Positions 1 through 10,700 of a stretch of DNA of 62,000 nt are shown piece by piece. The number at the start of each line of letters is the position of its first letter. The first letter of the stretch is position 1. The DNA comes from Mesostigma viride (taxonomy: Eukaryota; Streptophyta; Mesostigmatophyceae; Mesostigmatales; Mesostigmataceae): assembly GCA_009746045.1 (NCBI GenBank), contig RPFO01000079.1, forward strand, positions 2,358,844 through 2,420,843, given 5' to 3'. The notes below the pieces were generated by a model. That model saw nothing but the letters and a program-made list of their open reading frames with translations. It was not told where the DNA came from and did not search any database. The translations under genes were made by a program, and so were the position numbers.

Positions 1-1576
1 AAATTGTTCCTCAGGATGGTGAGGCGTGAGGCATTTTTGCAGGTCAGGCATGGCCAGATTCATCGGATTGGGAAATTACAGGCTGGAAACTACTGCCTTC
101 TTGGTCATCAGTGCCAGATGACTCATCGCTTAATATATTTCGATTATATCCTTATACCCGGGCAGTCTCCTTATGGCCCGAGCATCCAGTTTTGGTTCGG
201 GACACCTGTTGCAGCGTTTGCTGGGAATGCGGACGCGTTTCCAGGTCATCTTTGAATGGAACATCAGCCTGCTAATTATAAACGACGCATGGATGATGCG
301 GCTATGGCGGCCTGTGCCTGTAGGGCAATGGTGTGTGTGAAATATGAGGGTCCCGCCCAGCGGAATCCTGGCAGGACATTAACAAGCCAGGTACGACATT
401 GTATTTGCGTGTTGTTTGCAGCACAATAAGTCTCCCATGCATTATATTCGACGAGCTTATTAGTGCACCTTTTAGCAAGCTTCCATGCCTGCTGTAAAGA
501 ATGGTATTAGGCATGCTCGTGCCCAGCTTGTGGCATTTCTTTGGAGTGTATCATTCCAGCAGAGGCAGTCTTTAATAGCTTGTTATGGTGCATTATCATG
601 GTGCATCTCATCGATGGCTGTTTACACGCACATAAACCACACATGCATATGAGCATGTTTTATAGGTCTATTGGGTCATCCAGGCGGTTTGACCGAAGGA
701 AACCACCATTGGCCTATCCAACTAAGTTGCCCAATCTGGGCATTGAGGTTCCCTACCCTCTCTGGAAAGTTAAGGGAAGACTCTTGGCCACGTTGAGTAG
801 CGATATCATCCAAATGCTTTGATACCGCCAGGGCATTATGGCATGCTCTGAAAGCCCTTGAAGCGTAGACATGGTTGGCATCTTGGCTGAGGGTATTCCA
901 AGTTGTGGCCTATGAGTTATAATCTTTTTCATTTTCAGGGGTATGAAAGTGACAAGAATGGGTCAGCGGACTGTGGGTTAAGGGTAACATTGTAGGACAT
1001 CCCACGGTAGTGCGCCACCCCGCCTGTAGTGTGCTGCTAACAAAAATAGCTGGTGGCCACTTGCAAAGCACCACAGAGGCGATTGACCTCATCCTCTTTC
1101 ACATTTCATTGCGAATAGCGCCCTTTATATCGATCAGATATGTATGAAATAGATAGCTTCCCACACGCTACCTGTCTAGCACGCCTGGTATAGAGCGACA
1201 TTTATCGCAAACTTCTTTTGTTTTACAAGGCCATCTGCTCAAAAGCAATCTCAAAAGTGGGGTTGCCAACCAACATAACTCCGCAGTGGAGTGTGTGTGT
1301 GTGTGTGTGTGTGTGTTTAGCAGGCAAGCCCACGCGGGTGCAATGGCTGATTGTGTTGGGTACACATATGGAGAAAATGGACGCTGCCTCCTCATTCTGT
1401 CAGGGTGACCGCATTTGCCCAGTGACGTGTACATGAGCATGCAGTCTGAATAGAAGTAGTAAGTTTGTGTGTAATACAGCAGATGTATCATACATAAGGT
1501 TAATGTCTGCTGGCTGATGGTGCGCTATAGCTAGAAGCTGATGTTGAAAGAGTAACAAGCCGCTGGCACACGTTAC
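1..1576. other. Region left of HMT exon 2: no gene recognised
   Basis: Under the HMT model this stretch is the start of HMT intron 2 and perhaps further introns. I looked on the minus strand for the next expected HMT exons (the conserved segment after the SYQ motif, and the C-terminal GGCC zinc-site region) and did not find them, so the rest of HMT probably lies beyond the left edge. Short open frames here resemble no family I know. A GT dinucleotide run lies near 1290-1316. Confidence 0.4.
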
Positions 1577-1612
1577 CTGGTACAAGAGGAACAAGCCACT
1601 GGCACACGTTAC
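1577..1612 (-). repeat. 36-bp tandem duplication of the HMT exon 2 donor site
   Basis: On the minus strand the end of HMT exon 2 with its donor (TACCAG then GTAACGTGTGCCAG) occurs twice in a row, exactly 36 nt apart and nearly identical. The copies differ at a few bases after the donor. Because 36 is a multiple of three and the intervening segment is open, use of the downstream donor would add 12 residues in frame. Confidence 0.8.
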
Positions 1613-2804
1613 CTGGTAGGATGCCGTGATGGCCACGTCAGCACCCGCGAAGAAATAGTCTCGATGTACCTGCCAGGAAGGCGGACAGGATGCCCACATG
1701 CAAAATGCACAGGTTGTAAAGCCATCTGCACGATCACACACCATGCCAAACGGGTTGTTCACACAAATATTCATGCTGATTGCTGGCGCTTTTTTTTTAC
1801 ACAAACAAACAACCACGGACCATACCAGCCAAATGAATTGCAAGCGCGGGCGGATGGTGCCCACGGCCCATCACCGCAGCAACGGGGGCAGACATAGGGA
1901 AGAACGCTCGTCTCTACTCTACTAACTGCTACTTGCTGGCACTCTCGGCATCTGCGTGCTTGCCGCCAGCCTAGCTGCACGGAGTCGCTGTCTATGAACA
2001 AGACAAGGTGGTGCATGAATGCTACTACGAGCCTTCAGCTGGAACGTGCCTTACTCCTTTAGGTAGACTGAGGCGTGCATGCACAGGACTTGGCTTGCCG
2101 AGCTGTGCACCACTGCAGGGGAAAAAACTGCCACCAGGGGGGGGCTAGTGTGCTGGCCGCACCGCGTAACATGCATGCGTATTTTCATGGAGAGGCCGGG
2201 ATTAGCAAGGTGATAAAGGCACGCGATTTTCTAGGCTGGAATGGGCTGGATTTGAAAAGGCGTAACTTGGGCTGTGCAAGCTTTAGGGGCTGGGATTTTG
2301 GCATACTACTGTGCTGGGTAAGTAGGTGGGCAAGCGTGCGGGTGACTGAGTGGGTACATGGCTGGGTGACCGGCTGCGTCGTGCATAGAGGGGGAGCGTA
2401 ACCTGGCTGGCTAGCTAGCTGGACTGGTGACTGGCTCGCGGGCTGGCTGGCCGGCTGGCATGCCGGAGTTGTGATTGGGCGACTACAAGGCAGTACCGCC
2501 GATCGACATTCAGGACAGTGACACTAGAGCGAAAGCGCTTGCACCAGGCAACGTCATAATAGCATACCTCTCTTATCAAATCTGGATCTTCTGACAAGAG
2601 CTTCGCGCTCCACAACGGATCTCTCAGACATGCCCCTCGATTTTCCAGCTCTGTGGCTAACCCGCCGTCCAATACTACGCAAGCGGGCAAGCCAGTATCC
2701 CCGGTCGTGGCAACTAGGCCTGCGGAGCTGCCGGATGGAGAAGACGCCAGAGATTGGGTCGCTTGCAGGAAGTGCTCCAAAGGATTCTTTTTTAGTCCCA
2801 GCAT
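1613..2804 (-). CDS. HMT: Homocysteine S-methyltransferase, 5' exons (partial)
   Basis: The enzyme transfers a methyl group from S-methylmethionine to homocysteine, giving two methionines; in plants it acts in the cytosol and completes the SMM cycle with MMT. Two exons are visible. Exon 1 (2568-2804, 79 codons) starts at the only in-frame ATG, with an in-frame stop just upstream, and contains the family signature [11 protein letters not shown] followed by DPLWSAKLL. Its donor is GAG|GTATGC. Exon 2 (1613-1669, 19 codons, phase 0) encodes [19 protein letters not shown], the expected next block of plant HMTs. The N-terminal ~40 residues are Ser/Gly-rich and not conserved. The remaining ~250 residues, including the zinc-binding cysteines, must lie left of the window. 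It is divergent to MMT, with 1,358 bp between the start codons. Identification rests on motif similarity known to me, not on a search. Confidence 0.87.
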
Positions 2805-3311
2805 AGTTGATTTTCGTTATCTGCATGCAAGTAGACCGTCCCAGTTAAAAAATCGCGTGAATATTTGAGCGTGTAAACGGCATACAGATAGAGAGGGTAC
2901 GTACTAGTGCCGTGGGAAGGTGTCTGGCTTTGGTAGAATACGAGAATCGCAGCCGCAAAAAATTAACGGTACAGCCGAATGGAACGAGGACAACATACAA
3001 AATCGCGCAGGAGAACACGGCGAATCAGGTATCGCAATTGAAGTACCACCGAAGCCAATCTAGGCGCTAGCTGACGTTTATTAAGCTACACCAATTAGCT
3101 AATTAAAATATTAATATAAGCGCCCTATCGCCGTAGGGATAAATCCATCACAAGCAAGTATAGCATGAATGTTTGATGTTCTCAAATCGCTTACTACGCT
3201 TAATTTGCAGGGCTTGAGATACCGTGACGCAACCCGCGATGTTTTGCGCAGCACAAACGTTGTACTCGGATAGTTGCGTAGGACGCTTGTTTTGCTGCGA
3301 GCGGCTAACAT

Positions 3312-3317
3312 CACGTG
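3312..3317. promoter_or_regulatory. CACGTG box 1
   Basis: Palindromic CACGTG hexamer about 510 bp upstream of the HMT start codon and 846 bp upstream of the MMT start codon. Confidence 0.35.
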
Positions 3318-3690
3318 AGCCATGAAATATGGCCTGCGGCCGGATTGGCTGATCGACGTGGCCCACAAAACGCGGTTGGTGTCGGTGGTTCCGCTTACGG
3401 CGGTTGGTCATGCGCTCATAGGCCGACCTGCACTTGGGTAAAGTTTCCATAAACATGTCAGGATTGTTTGCAGAAAGTGTTGCCGAATACAGCCTGAAGG
3501 CTGAACCAGGCCTGAACAGGTTAGTTATTAGTATCACCAATAGTGTTTTATCTAGTGTAACAGCATAGGCCAACACATTCTAGGCCAGAACATTTAGTTT
3601 TTGTTAAACGTTCGTGTGCCGGCCAGAAGAAGTCAACTTGCTAAACAGCCAGGTTCCCGCCAGTTTAGGCCCATCGTGAGCCACGCACGC

Positions 3691-3696
3691 CACGTG
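3691..3696. promoter_or_regulatory. CACGTG box 2
   Basis: Palindromic hexamer in the context CCACGTGG, the classic eight-base plant G-box core, in the middle of the shared intergenic region. Confidence 0.35.
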
Positions 3697-3982
3697 GTGA
3701 AACCAACCACGACGTAAAGCGTGGCAGGTACAGTGGCACGCTGCCGTTTGGCGTGCAAAGGCGTGCATCGGCAGGTTTTCTAAAGGGCGATGATCTGTGG
3801 CGACAGCTGCATGATTGGCAACTACGTCAACACGCAGGAGTTCTGCAATTATGACCATTTGAACGGTGCATTTCAGGCTTGCATTTTGCATCACCACCTG
3901 TTGGTTACATTGCCGCGAAGCCACTTATCTGTAATTTGCAGCCTGCAACATATTTAGCTGCACGCGGTACACGTCTCGAGAT

Positions 3983-3988
3983 CACGTG
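3983..3988. promoter_or_regulatory. CACGTG box 3, near the MMT TATA box
   Basis: Context ATCACGTGAT, a ten-base perfect palindrome ending 60 bp upstream of the TATA box. It is the best-placed of the three boxes for MMT control. Confidence 0.4.
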
Positions 3989-4047
3989 ATTGATCACGCC
4001 GCGCGCGCCGGCCGGATGTCATGATTTAGCACAACATATATACTAGT

Positions 4048-4056
4048 TATAAATAG
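4048..4056 (+). promoter_or_regulatory. TATA box of MMT
   Basis: TATAAATAG lies 107 bp upstream of the MMT start codon and matches the TATA consensus. An AT-rich stretch (ATATAACATATAATATATAT) directly abuts the ATG. Placement predicts transcription start near 4080, giving a leader of about 80 nt. Confidence 0.5.
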
Positions 4057-4162
4057 GGAAATTTTAATATCATTTTGAAGAATTTTGCGTAATTCGCGCG
4101 GGATCCGACGTCGTCTTTAAATTTAATTAGTTTGACATATACATATAACATATAATATATAT

Positions 4163-4798
4163 ATGGCGGCCGATATTCAAGTTGATCCCGTCGACGCCAT
4201 TTTCAATAGCGTGGAAGCTTTCCTGGAGAGCTGCCATACCTCTGCAGCCCAGGCTTACGGGAACTTTAAGGCTATCTTGGCCCGTTTGGACGAACCATCC
4301 AAACGCGCGGAAGCTCGCCGCTTCCTATCGCAAATCGAGAATGCGCTTGCCTCCGTGGACGACGCACTTTCATACTATCACTGTCAATTTTGGGACTTGC
4401 CACTCTCTCGTGGCGCGAACTTTGATGATTCGGGTGGGTATTTTGCGGGTAAGCCACATGCGGCCTCCGGTCAGCCCGGAGTCGACCAGGACGTCAAAGG
4501 AGAAGAAAATGCATGTGGGCATGCGCATGCACAGCTAGTGTCATCAGATCGCGAGCCCAGCCCGCACCGATACCTGGATGCCGCGGAGGACGAAACCTCC
4601 GAGTGGTCAGGCAGTCTCAAAAGCGTGAAGATGCTGGTCCTGCCTTCCATCTTCGTCCCTGAAAACTGGTCTTTCACGTTCTACGAGGGCCTCCGACGCG
4701 CCCCCCGGGCGTATTTTGCCGGCAGGGAGGTGGTCGAGCTGGGCACCGGCAACGGCTGGATCAGCATTGCGGTGGCCATGGAGGCCTGCCCCCGCCAG
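4163..4798 (+). CDS. MMT: MMT exon 1 (residues 1-212)
   Basis: Begins at ATG after an AT-rich leader and ends CCGCCAG|GTACGA in phase 0. It carries the N-terminal helical region (FLESC, AYGNFKAIL), an unconserved Ser/His/Asp-rich insertion at about residues 84-150, the block PSIFVPENWSFTFYEGL and AdoMet motif I. The start is supported by the position of the conserved FLESC block, as in plant MMTs. Confidence 0.9.
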
Positions 4799-7700
4799 GT
4801 ACGATAGCTGTGACAAGTTCAACGCATTTCTTTAAAAACAATTACATAATCCAGTAAATCCGGCCCCTGAGTCCACCCTCAAATGCGTTGGGAATTAATC
4901 ATTTCTGAGATTCTTATTCGTTCACGTATGATGGCAGCCTAGTGCACATGATCGTGTGCATGCGCTCCAGATTATTACATCATTCACGCGTCGGCATACT
5001 GACGATTTCGTCCTCATGTGCTACGTACTGTTCATGGCTGTAGCGCTCCCCAAGTGCTCCCTACTAGTAGTACTATTAACTATATAGCTGCTGCATGCGC
5101 GCTGCTAGTAGCCATGCTGTTACTGCGGCCGGCCTCATGGAATGTATATGCTTTGGAAATATATATGCTGGCCATATGTGCCATATGCATGGGCAATTAC
5201 TTCATGTCATGGGTTCATGCTTCATTCATGACAGTCATGGGTTGGTTCCTTGAGCTCATGTTTGCATACAAGCATGCGCCCCCAAGCATGAGCTCCCATC
5301 ACTAAATGTACTGTATAGCGCTACTAAGCATGCTAACCATCAATGCTCGATTGTTGTATATGTCTGACTAATATCAGTAATAATATTGCGCGATTGAGCA
5401 CTGTCTTGGTGGTAACTGTTGCTGCACTGTGAGCTGACATTGCATGTACTTGTGCCTCACAACCATAAAGTGTAATTAATGTTGCAACTACAGCGCCCGA
5501 TTAGCAGGGTATCATGATTTGGGCTGCCCTAGCCTGCAAATATAGCTTCTTCTAGCTAAATAGCTGCCACCACGTGCTGTTTCGATCAGCTGTTCAAGAA
5601 TTAACGCTTGTGTGGGTGGCCGAGCTACCATATGCTTGACTAGCTAGCATGAATTTCTTCAGCAGCAGACTGTCGTGGGATGTTTTCTTAGTGCATGGTT
5701 TTCAGGAATCTGGTTTTCAGGAGCTAGGCACGTTTGATGGAAACGGTCGTTGCGCGGTATGATTAACTATAATCGGTGAAAGTTCTAGCTGCATGTTCAA
5801 TGGCATCAGGCAACTCGTAATCTCGTTTTTATGAATAATTACGAGGCTGTGGCTCGCCTGCAATCTGACATCATTTGAAAACATGATCCTGTTTGCAGTC
5901 TTGTCTGTTACTAGCTAGTAACCCTGAATTCCCGTTTGTGAATAAGGTGCAAATTATTAGCTTTTCCTGCGTCGTCTACATGCAGTGTTGGTTGACGGTG
6001 CTCTAGCTTGGTCCTCGTGAGTGTCATTTGGATGTGTCAGTGCCTGCTACTGTGCCGGGCTTTGCGGAATTAACCCAACATAGGCACGATTATTTTTCCT
6101 GAAATTAGTAGTACTGCCAAATAATAAATGGCTCCTGATAGCTCAGTGAGGATGTGTTTGCCTTAATCCTTGTTGCATGCTGGCTGCTGCTAAATCCTAC
6201 CATTCAAGCTGCTATACAGACTGTGTTCAAAGCACGTGCTGCATGCCTTATATCTGATCGTGCCGCATATGCCTTATCTGATCGTGCAGCATGCCATGTG
6301 CAATTTTATTAATTGATGGGGCTATATATGATCAGTTTCCATGCGCATGGACTGCTCAGACGTATATACCCATGGATGGATCATGCGTGCATGGATGGAA
6401 TTTGCTTCCCATTGCAGTTATAATTTACACCGGTACGGGTACGGTCAAATACGGTACGGCATGTCTGGGCAGTGAATACGGCATGAATACGGCAAAAATC
6501 CCGCGTAAAGACGTGGAAAATTAGGGTACCGTTATTTATATTCAAATCGTCCTAGACATGCCTAGCTGACCACATTCATTAGGGCCCGCCGCTGATCGAG
6601 TGATTTAATCTAGCTGAAGCCATGCACATGCGTTATAAAGTACAGTACGTTGACGTGGCATGCATGGACGGATGGACCAAGCCACGTGGCCTCACCACAT
6701 GCGGTATCAACGAATTACAATTAACTAGTTACCATCAATGAACTGCCTGCCCATATAATTTTAGTATTTCCTCAGGCTCTCGATTCTGGCCACTTACTTG
6801 GCCCCTTCCCCCCCCCCCCCCCCCCCCCCCCCCCCTACCCGCAGATTATCGGCCTGGACATCAACCCGCGTGCGGTCATCTGCGCACGCATCAACCTGTA
6901 CCTGAACGCGCTGCAGCCCGACGGGAGCCCCCTGCCAGGCCCCTGGAGCCAGCCCGCGGCCAAGACCTCTTCCGATGAATACTATCGCAGCAGCGGGAAC
7001 AGCACGCCCGCGAGCGCGCCACGCACCCTGCTGGATATTGTCGAGTTTCACGAGTCGGACCTGCTCGGGTGGTGCCTGCGGCGGGGGATGGCGGCGGATA
7101 CCATCATCGGGTGCATCCCGCAGGTAATGGGTGGCGGTCAGACTATCTGATTATTACTATGGCAGTCTGTATACTATAGACTAGCGATATAGCGTTGTAT
7201 GTGATATAAGGGATGGCGGTTCAGATCAGCATCATGGGTGACGGGTGTACTCAAGAATGCAGGTATATAAATGCCGTTAGTAGTGTATACAACCCCACTA
7301 CTGGGCCCCATCATCATGGGCCATCGATCATTATTCGCGTCTCGGAGTCAATCCCGAGCATTTAGTAGGGCTAATTTTATCATGTGGGTGTAAACAGCAG
7401 CACCACTGCAAATTGCGCGCCTATCTACATAAGGCGAGGCATGCATGCCTCCAATTAGATGTACTGTATTTCAAGTACTGCTGCACTTGTGAGGCATTCA
7501 GGCGATCGATCGAATCGGTGCAGCATTAATTCTTCGGGTTTTATATGCGCCCTTACTCGATCTGATGTCCATGACCCGGCCCGCGCACATTGCCCACTGA
7601 TTCCACGTCATTCTTGCCTGGCCTTGCATCATTGACATGAACACAATGCTGTATTGGCTGTGCACAGTTGTGCTGCATGCCTATATACGTGCATGGCATG

Positions 7701-10700
7701 CTACAGGTGCACTGCATCAGTGCTCATCGATCCGCGCTCGCTAGTACTGGCTTGTACATTACATGCAATTATTATGCACGTGCAGCATATCACTACAATA
7801 CGCTTCCGCGGACACCTTTTTCAGCAGGGAAAGTGCCCCAGGGCTTCCGGGGCAAATTCAGCAAGCGCTGCGGCACTTTATACTTAAACTTCGTTTTTGG
7901 TTCGTACCGTACAGCCAATCATTTTGCGCTGGGATCAAATTGTGATCTGGGCACTGAACACGAAAATTTCAGAGGAACGTACGAAACACCAACGCAACTA
8001 GAGAAAATTTTCAGTGACGAAACTGTACAACCATGTCCTCAAGCAAAATGTAGTAGGATTTCGTTTAAGTCACGTTCTGAATCTTTCCCCGCAAGATTCC
8101 CCCGCGTGATTCCCCAGCTGCTAGGTTCAGGCTCCGGTCGATGCTTGCCAAATCATTGGCGCAAAACGACCAAACAATTGTTAAATCAACGGTGCGAATC
8201 CTCAGTACCGCTAGCGGAACATTCTCACTCATTTCGCGTCTCCTAGGAAGCGTACTGTAGTGATAGTAACAGTACGTCTAATACTTGACCCTGGGTTATA
8301 TAACACACGCGTGTTTGAACCTCTCTTCCCGCGCTTGACATGCATAGCAGCTAGGTGCTCAACAAACCGGTCGACCCGCGGACGCTTTGTTTACACTTGC
8401 GTTCGTGAACCATCGTGTTGGCACTATCCTTCCCTGCGCATGGTGGCAGGTGCTCAACCCGGACCCGGACGCAATGCGGAAGATCATCACCGAGAACCAG
8501 AGCGAGGAGTTCCTGTATGACCTCAGCAACTACTGCGGCCTGCAGGTACGATCATTGACCCCAGCAACCATATAGCACGACCTGCAGGTAGGATGACCTC
8601 AGCAGCTAGCTCTGTTGTATACATAGAGCGGCCTCAGTGAACATTACTAGGTACTGCATGGTGAGGTAGGACCTCACCAGCTACAGTACTGCGGCCTGCA
8701 GGTATGTATGATGACCTCGCTCTGTCAAGCTGGCCACTCCATTTTGCAACAAATGTGATATGGTCTCATGCCTCGAGAGCCTAGTCTAGCTAATATAAAA
8801 TAGTAGTATATATTCATTCTCACCTCCGTAATTGATAATTCTCAATGAATATATATTCAAAAATATAATTACTTACATCAGAGTAATTAAGGCACCCACG
8901 TAAAAATAAACAAAGCCAACGCCAACAAGGGATACCACGACAAAACAACTAGACAGCCGGCATGGGACACTCGATCTACATACACCGCGGAATGAAGTAA
9001 AACAGGCTAATAACCGTACTGCGCCGCAAAGTCAGCTCGTGTGCGGCGGAGCAAGATGTCAGCCATAGCCCGATGTCAGCCATAGCAAGATGTCAGCCAT
9101 CGCTACTAAGGGGTTGGCGCCAGTACGATGTCCAGGTCCGCGCTGACCAAGGGGCCCGCTTGGCCCTTTAGGTCCAGGCGGTCCTCCAGGAGCCGGCACC
9201 ACTCCTTAACACACACAGAAGCCGGCGGTCAGGGTCCCCATGGCCCCGAACTCCTCCAAGACAAAGGGCACCACACGGTAGTGCCCGACGTCGCCATAGG
9301 CTGTGAGCTTGGCCCGCTCAGCCCGATCCGCCGTGTAGCCCGCCGCCTGGGATGCACCAACCACATGGCTAAGAGCCAAGGGGCGAACCACAGAAATGTC
9401 AATCAATGAGCAAGTGCCGCCCGCCTCCCTCAAAGTCCAGAACCGCGATGTCAGGTCGGTGGTTGGGGGAGTAGAAAGCCGCACCAGCCCGTCCGCATCA
9501 GCTCGATCAGACCGGATGTTCGCGTGGGGGAAAACAGATCGGGCAATGGCGAGCTAGCACCACCTTCAGGAGAACAGTGTGCATTGAAGTACAAGTACCA
9601 ATCAATATATATTCATTGGGGTTAAGAATTATAAACTACGGTGGTGAGATTGCCATGCAACATAAGGAAAACCCCGAAAAGAAGAAGAACCCTGAAGAAA
9701 TGAATATACATTTCTTCAGGACGCAGACAGCCTTCCACATGTAGGCCAAGGCACAGCGGCCCTATCTTTCCCGCATGCGTCTAGAACTTTGGTAAGCAAC
9801 CCCTTTATAGGCCCCAGGGGTCGCCTTCGCGAAGCCTAGGTTAATTAAACTATATTCAGAGAAAACCGATAGCAACGAACGACGTTTTTTTTCCGATACA
9901 TATTACTCCAGGATTCAGTCACTGGGTACCTGAGTGGGATCCATGCAGGAGTCCCTGTAGTCTTGGGTATCTAGAGGCAAACCACATGTACCTGGTCCTC
10001 GATCAATTTAGATCGTTTTAAGCTTCAACTTTAGTTCATTCCTACGAGTGTTACTGCTGTAATGAGGTGGATTTGTATGTACAACTACTGCACTGTATAA
10101 TGATTCAAGACTTCCCTGTATATACATACTAAAGTACACAATCTCCCCGTGCCATGGAACTCATACGCATCAGAATGGATTTGAATAATATCAATAAATC
10201 ATGCAGTTGGGCAGTGAACATGGGGCATGCAATTCTTAAATGCTGTATATGCTAGCGGTTCTGCGTGTGCATGGTGCTCACACACACCATCTATCTGCTA
10301 CATAGCTTGAGCTGCCCTATTGTAGATTCTTGTAGCTCCATAATACAATCCCAACTGTCAATAGGATCTACGCACCCTCACCATGCAGAATATACCCGCC
10401 ATGCGCCACGTACTGAGCTGTCAAACCTGAATCATGGCTGTGTAGGGGTATGACTTGGGGACCATGCAGTTTTACGTGACAGTCGGCTGGGTATTGACGC
10501 AACATACTGCCGGCAGTAAAGTGCATGACGATTGCACTGGGCTGAGGATTGCACATTTTCACTCACTCTGACACTCATCAAGCTGCTGTGTCTGTGGGCT
10601 CAATCCTCCAGGGCTATGTCGAGGACCAGTTTGGTCTGGGCCTGATCGCGCGCACGCTCGAGGAGTCTGTGGAGGTGTTGCGCCCATCGGGGGTCACCTC

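Larger units (their letters stand above)
2805..4162. promoter_or_regulatory. Bidirectional HMT-MMT intergenic region
   Basis: This 1,358-bp spacer separates the start codons of two divergent genes of one pathway. It contains three CACGTG palindromes (3312-3317, 3691-3696, 3983-3988) and a TATA box for MMT. Short open frames on the minus strand (3148-3576, 3604-3924) have no recognisable motif. CACGTG is the G-box core bound by bZIP/bHLH factors in plants and the Cbf1 site of sulfur-amino-acid genes in yeast; any role here is inference. Confidence 0.5.

Noticed and set aside
3148-3924. Two minus-strand ORFs (142 and 106 codons) between HMT and MMT
   Set aside because: No motif, no splice or promoter support, and they lie in the shared promoter region.
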